This document shows, piece by piece, positions 31,958-34,005 of a stretch of 34,005 nt of DNA (position 1 is the first letter of the stretch; every line of letters begins with the position of its first letter). Source of the stretch: Pseudomonas vranovensis DSM 16006 (GTDB taxonomy: Bacteria; Pseudomonadota; Gammaproteobacteria; Pseudomonadales; Pseudomonadaceae). The stretch is from the NCBI RefSeq assembly GCF_000425805.1, contig NZ_KE384457.1, positions 193,484-227,488 of the forward strand. Direction: 5' to 3'. The position numbers and the translations under genes are program-made. The notes beneath the pieces are model-generated. The model was not told where the DNA came from and did not search any database. It worked only from the letters and a program-made list of their open reading frames with translations.

Positions 31958-32395
31958 GTGCAAGGTGTCAAACGCAAACTGGTCTACGTGACCGCCTACG
32001 AAATGATCGGCCTGTGCATGTCGACGTTGGGGCTGGCCTATCTATCGGACACCGCTCCCAACAATACCGGCCCACTGGCGGTGATGATCACCACGATCGC
32101 CATGGCCTGGAACTTTATCTACAACACCCTGTTCGAGTACTGGGAAAGTCGGCAGGTGAAGCGCGGACGCAGCGTCGTCCGCCGGATTGCCCATGCCATT
32201 GGCTTCCAGCTGACGTTGGTGATCTACCTGATCCCGCTGATCGCCTGGTGGCTGGACATGAGCCTGGTCGAAGCCTTCCTGGTGGACCTGGCCTTCATCA
32301 TCCTGATCCCTTGCTACACCTTCCTCTACAACTGGGCATTCGACCGGATCTTCGGCCTGCCGACCTCGGCACAAGTGCAGGCTGCGGCGGCGTGA
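31958..32395 (+). CDS. PACE family multidrug/biocide efflux transporter
   Basis: A 145-residue four-helix transporter of the PACE family (two bacterial transmembrane pair domains). RKLVYVTAYE contains E15, the conserved Glu that is essential for proton coupling in AceI; WNFIYNTLFEYWE and the repeated YNWAFDRIFG are the family's other signatures. Members export chlorhexidine, acriflavine or short diamines by proton exchange at the inner membrane. It starts with GTG, with GAGG 8 bases upstream. The LysR gene upstream probably regulates it. Confidence 0.93.
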   Translation: MQGVKRKLVYVTAYEMIGLCMSTLGLAYLSDTAPNNTGPLAVMITTIAMAWNFIYNTLFEYWESRQVKRGRSVVRRIAHAIGFQLTLVIYLIPLIAWWLDMSLVEAFLVDLAFIILIPCYTFLYNWAFDRIFGLPTSAQVQAAAA

Positions 32396-32396
32396 A

Positions 32397-33446
32397 TCAC
32401 TGGGCAGGGATGACGATCCGCAGCGAGCCGGAGTCCGGTTCTTTTTGCAGGCGGGTGGCGCCGAGCAAGTCGTCCTCGATCTCGCCCGACAGGTAGTACA
32501 CCCCGGCCATGGCCCCGGTCTTGCGGTTTTCCATCAGCTCTCGCCACTCCTCGTTGAGCGCCACATTGAGGATTACCCGCAACTGCTCGATCATCGCCGG
32601 CTGCTCCTGGCTATGGGAGAACACCCCATAACCCGTGGCGACCACCGAAATCAGCGCACCGGCGGTGCGGCCCACCGCGCTGGCCACGGCACTGGCAATA
32701 CCACGCGGCGCCAGGGTTGCACCGATTTTCTCACTGGCCTGCTGCGCCACCGATGACAAACCGATATCCGAGCGCTGGGTACCGGCGCGTACGGCGCTGT
32801 GCATGCGCGTGACCAATGCCGCATAAGCCGGTTGCTCGGCCAGTGATTTGCTGAACAGCAACTGGTACAGCGAGGCGTTGTGGGTGGCGGGCGGGGCGAG
32901 TGTGATGGCCTGAATGCGCGTCAGGCGCAGGTTGAACTGCTCGGGTGGCGCCCGGTAGCGTTGGGCGAGTTGTTGCAGCTGCTGGCCGAGCAACTGGATA
33001 TAGAGTTCCATGGCGCGGTCACGGATCGCCTCGGGGTCGATCTCCTTGGCCACCTGGTCGAGCACGCGTTGGTGATACTGCTCCTGCAGGTACAGGGCCA
33101 GGCGCTTTTCCGGAGGATCTTTACCGTCACCACTGTTCATCTTGTACCAGGCCACCTTCATGGTCAGCCATTGCTGGGTCCAGTAGCCGGTGAACCAGGG
33201 AATGAAATCGCTCTCGGTGTATTGCTGTACCCGGTCTTTCCATACCCGCATCGAGCGTCGGGTGTAGTCATTGACCGAACTGGTGGCGGCCAGGGAGGCC
33301 TGGATAATCTCCCGGTCAATCTGCTCCCAGGTGGCGGGGTTCAGTTGCACGGGGGGCGGTTCGGCAGGTTTTTGCCTGGAGGCGCAGCCACCCAACACCA
33401 GCAGCAGGGTGAGCAAAAGGAAGGTGAGCGGGGAAGGCGGATTCAC
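32397..33446 (-). CDS. Lipoprotein of unknown function
   Basis: A 349-residue protein that I do not recognise. It starts GTG at 33446 with AGAGG 7 bases upstream, giving a short hydrophobic signal ending LGGC (Cys21), so it is a lipoprotein. Residues 40-230 are helical and rich in Gln and Trp. A Gly/Ala-rich hydrophobic stretch (GIASAVASAVGRTAGALISVV, about 253-273) could insert in a membrane, which is unusual for a lipoprotein. The frame stays open to 33701, but that part has no signal. It ends one base from the convergent pump gene. The gene upstream may belong with it. Confidence 0.7.
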   Translation of the reverse strand: MNPPSPLTFLLLTLLLVLGGCASRQKPAEPPPVQLNPATWEQIDREIIQASLAATSSVNDYTRRSMRVWKDRVQQYTESDFIPWFTGYWTQQWLTMKVAWYKMNSGDGKDPPEKRLALYLQEQYHQRVLDQVAKEIDPEAIRDRAMELYIQLLGQQLQQLAQRYRAPPEQFNLRLTRIQAITLAPPATHNASLYQLLFSKSLAEQPAYAALVTRMHSAVRAGTQRSDIGLSSVAQQASEKIGATLAPRGIASAVASAVGRTAGALISVVATGYGVFSHSQEQPAMIEQLRVILNVALNEEWRELMENRKTGAMAGVYYLSGEIEDDLLGATRLQKEPDSGSLRIVIPAQ

Positions 33447-33516
33447 ATCGCAGCCTCTGTGGACAGTCTGGCGTTTGGGTATACCTATCTGAGTATAGGA
33501 GCGGACATAGGGGGCC

Positions 33517-33546
33517 GGACTGCAGTCCATCGCGGGGCAAACCCGC
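33517..33546. repeat. Short palindromes with P. putida REP-like core
   Basis: The 12-base palindrome GGACTGCAGTCC (33517-33528) is followed by GCGGG-GCAAA-CCCGC (33532-33546), the core of the common P. putida REP family. It lies 10 bases after the stop of the right-edge gene and may help end its transcript. Confidence 0.5.
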
Positions 33547-33555
33547 TCAAGGTGG

Positions 33556-34005
33556 CTAAGACTGTTCAGAGTTGTTGGGCTTCGGTTGTCGCCGGCGGAA
33601 AGTAGCGCCTGTTTTTCTCTCGGGGCGCTTGCCCGGCCGCACTGTCCACAGGTGCGCGTTGGCCCGCAAGCGTTCCTGGATATGTGGGGGGCGATCGGCA
33701 AGAGTGGCCAGCGGTGGGATGGGTTTGCCAGGCAGCCCGGCCTGGCGGATCAGTTTCGGCCAGCGCGGTTTCCAGCACAGCAGCAGGCTTAGCCAATGGC
33801 CGAGACCGATGATCAGGAAGGCAGGGCAGATCAGCAGCAGCCCTACCTTGGTTGTTCGGGAGGCACGACGAAAATAGTGGGTGAGCCCTTCGAACTGTGG
33901 GGTGAAGGCCTGCCAGGGCCAGGGGAAATGCGAGGTGATGCGGGGCCGCGGCAGGCCTTGGGGGCCTTCGTCCATGAAGCGGCGGATGAACTCCCATTCG
34001 TCACG
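33556..34005 (-). CDS. C-terminal part of a gene cut by the window edge
   Basis: The frame is open to the right edge (it reads RDEWEFIRRFMDEGP at the edge), so about 149 C-terminal residues are seen and the start is missing. A hydrophobic segment (KVGLLLICPAFLIIGLGHWL, mid-region) is one or two membrane helices, and the tail is basic and Pro-rich. The WEFIRRFMDEGP block recalls DUF6708-type proteins found near type VI secretion genes, from memory and not certain. Function unknown. Confidence 0.55.
   Translation of the reverse strand, partial: RDEWEFIRRFMDEGPQGLPRPRITSHFPWPWQAFTPQFEGLTHYFRRASRTTKVGLLLICPAFLIIGLGHWLSLLLCWKPRWPKLIRQAGLPGKPIPPLATLADRPPHIQERLRANAHLWTVRPGKRPERKTGATFRRRQPKPNNSEQS

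Overview
The window looks like chromosomal DNA of a Pseudomonas, most likely of the P. putida group. The grounds are the GC-rich codon use, a DUF3077-type small protein, REP/REPIN-like palindromes of the kind common in that group, a DauA-like dehydrogenase and an amino-acid chemoreceptor. This is inference from gene content; no 16S or housekeeping marker is present.

Positions 1-23.3 kb hold a complete ABC-transporter-dependent (group 2-type, Kdo-linked) capsule locus in four transcription blocks. (i) A seven-gene minus-strand operon (9430 to 103): kpsC, kpsS, an SDR oxidoreductase, an LtaS-like phosphoglycerol transferase, a GNAT acyltransferase, a second full-length kpsC and a PhyH dioxygenase. 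Most of its genes overlap or nearly touch. (ii) An aminoglycoside-phosphotransferase-like kinase (10638 to 9598), divergent from (iii) kpsF (10880-11812, plus strand). (iv) Two further minus-strand operons: galE-kdsA-kdsBC (15112 to 11872) and kpsM-kpsT-kpsE-kpsD-pyruvyltransferase-glycosyltransferase (23225 to 15791). KpsF, KdsA and a KdsB-KdsC fusion give a dedicated route from Ru5P to CMP-Kdo. KpsS and KpsC build the poly-Kdo linker on a lipid. The trimodular glycosyltransferase, GalE and pyruvyltransferase make or decorate the repeat. KpsM/T/E/D export it. The stretch from about 14.0 to 19.5 kb is visibly AT-richer than both flanks, like the exchangeable serotype-specific region of such loci.

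Positions 23.4-34 kb are ordinary accessory/core chromosome: a TSUP permease, a DUF3077 gene with a strongly structured leader, a 69-bp tandem array made from one arm of a REPIN, an XRE-cupin regulator divergent from a DauA-like FAD dehydrogenase-RidA-YkvI operon, a dCache chemoreceptor with a full amino-acid-binding motif, a LysR regulator divergent from a PACE efflux pump, an unassigned lipoprotein, and a gene cut by the right edge.

The best candidate for something undescribed is the kpsC-kpsS operon. It adds a second dual-module Kdo-transferase-like protein, a complete LtaS-type phosphoglycerol transferase, an SDR, a GNAT and a dioxygenase to the normal pair. This suggests an extra, chemically unusual modification of the capsule's lipid-Kdo terminus or of the glycan. 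The second candidate is the structured RNA leader at 24457-24533.
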